A DNA stretch of 64,000 bases from Micromonospora pattaloongensis (GTDB taxonomy: Bacteria; Actinomycetota; Actinomycetes; Mycobacteriales; Micromonosporaceae). A model generated the notes under the pieces. That model saw nothing but the letters and a program-made list of their open reading frames with translations, did not search any database and had not been told where the DNA came from. A program made the translations under genes and the position numbers. The stretch is taken from the NCBI RefSeq assembly GCF_900107255.1, contig NZ_FNPH01000012.1, positions 54,737 to 118,736 on the forward strand, given 5' to 3'. Shown here piece after piece: positions 63,527 to 64,000 of the stretch. The stretch's first letter is position 1. Each line of letters starts with the position of its first letter.

Positions 63527-63916
63527 GGGCGTGACTGAACACGCTGGTAGGACTGGACGCCAAGCGGCAGAGCCTGGGATTAGAAGAAGATCGCGGATGG
63601 CTGGTGGGGTGGCTGCCTCCCTGGTCAGCCCTTCTGCCACTGTCGGTGGCATCGCATCAACGGGTGGTCTTGGCTGTACGGCCACGCTGTTGGGTTTGAC
63701 ATGGTCACGACGTGCCCGGCCCCGCGCGTGGCGGCCCGTCACCGGACCCTGCGTCGAACGCGCGCAACGAACTGCTCAAACTACTCATGCTGCCGCTCGG
63801 CTCGGCCGTCCTGCTGGCGCCGTCGGCTGTGCCGCCTTGTGGTTGTACAACTAATCGGCGGTCCCTGCGCCGGACCCGGAGCGTCAATCTGGCCGCCTTG
63901 CGTACGCTGCCGATCT
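63527..63916. other. 390-base stretch without supported gene
   Basis: Several short frames are open on both strands (for example 63712-63936 plus), but none has a ribosome site, a recognisable motif or consistent codon bias, and they overlap each other. The stretch contains the upstream region of the gene beginning at 63917. No hairpin or tRNA was recognised. Confidence 0.45.
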
Positions 63917-64000
63917 ATGGCCGCCGGACTCAATGAGCGTCAGCTCGAAGCCATCGCGGAAACACTGGACTTGGCCCAACAGCTCGGGGTCGAAGTATGG
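63917..64000 (+). CDS. Start of an unrecognised gene cut by the window edge
   Basis: An ATG at 63917 opens a frame to the end: MAAGLNERQLEAIAETLDLA then QQLGVEVW, 28 residues of hydrophilic, helical character. It uses codons such as ACA, TTG and CAA that are rare elsewhere in the window. It may be part of an accessory or mobile segment that continues outside. Nothing can be said about function. Confidence 0.5.
   Translation, partial: MAAGLNERQLEAIAETLDLAQQLGVEVW

Noticed and set aside
63712..63936. Plus-strand ORF with a hydrophobic segment (ELLKLLMLPLGSAVLLAP)
   Set aside because: No ribosome site, overlaps the next start and an opposing frame, and the second half is arginine-rich.

Overview
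The window is very GC-rich, tightly packed actinomycete DNA, most likely chromosome from a Micromonospora-like member of the Micromonosporaceae. This is inferred from the gene set: a SepH septation protein, an F420-type PPOX protein, futalosine-pathway menaquinone genes, a split LigD polymerase/ligase pair beside ku, DUF2530, DUF3027 and DUF4173 proteins, and intergenic hairpins built on AAGGGCCCCT. No rRNA, tRNA, CRISPR array, transposase or phage gene was seen.

Region 1 (about 1-14.1 kb) is a cell-surface glycopolymer locus. It holds a partial GT2 glycosyltransferase, a second GT2-like protein, a GT4 protein coupled to an unrecognised gene, two GT2 proteins with long C-terminal domains, a GT2 fused to a CDP-glycerol glycerophosphotransferase-like domain, a large CDP-alcohol phosphatidyltransferase and an ABC-2 polymer-export permease. 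The matching ABC ATPase is not in the window. Together they suggest assembly and export of a teichoic-acid-like or phosphate-containing wall polymer.

Region 2 (14.1-31.9 kb) is core metabolism and housekeeping: L-serine dehydratase, PspC, DUF4230, a glutaryl-CoA-dehydrogenase-like flavoprotein, nitroreductase, aldose epimerase, PdxH, citrate synthase, SerC, SepH, aldo/keto reductase, ThpR, a MarR/MFS pair and a purine permease. Region 3 (31.9-36.2 kb) carries a conserved-looking block: MFS protein, MqnB, MqnD, an extended cold-shock protein and a HAD hydrolase.

Region 4 (36.3-44.9 kb) is a DNA-repair neighbourhood: a helicase-associated protein, XPB helicase, LigD-type polymerase, ATP-dependent ligase and divergent Ku, with an L,D-transpeptidase and a small membrane protein in between. 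Related long inverted repeats flank the non-homologous end-joining (NHEJ) genes. Region 5 (45-51.4 kb) has a PPOX protein, fatty-acyl-CoA ligase, Nudix hydrolase, a second MarR/MFS pair with a clear operator and another MFS exporter. Region 6 (51.4-58.1 kb) has a DJ-1/PfpI protein, a heptose module (HldE-like fusion, GT2, GT9), DUF2267, Hsp20, SDR and GYD proteins. Region 7 (58.1-64 kb) has a DUF4173 membrane protein, a secreted FG-GAP propeller protein and a SHOCT protein, then a sparser, less GC-biased right end with poorly supported small genes and a gene cut by the window edge.

Genes are often coupled by four-base stop/start overlaps, and several convergent pairs overlap at their 3' ends. 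Functional calls rest on motifs read by eye and on family knowledge; no database search was run.
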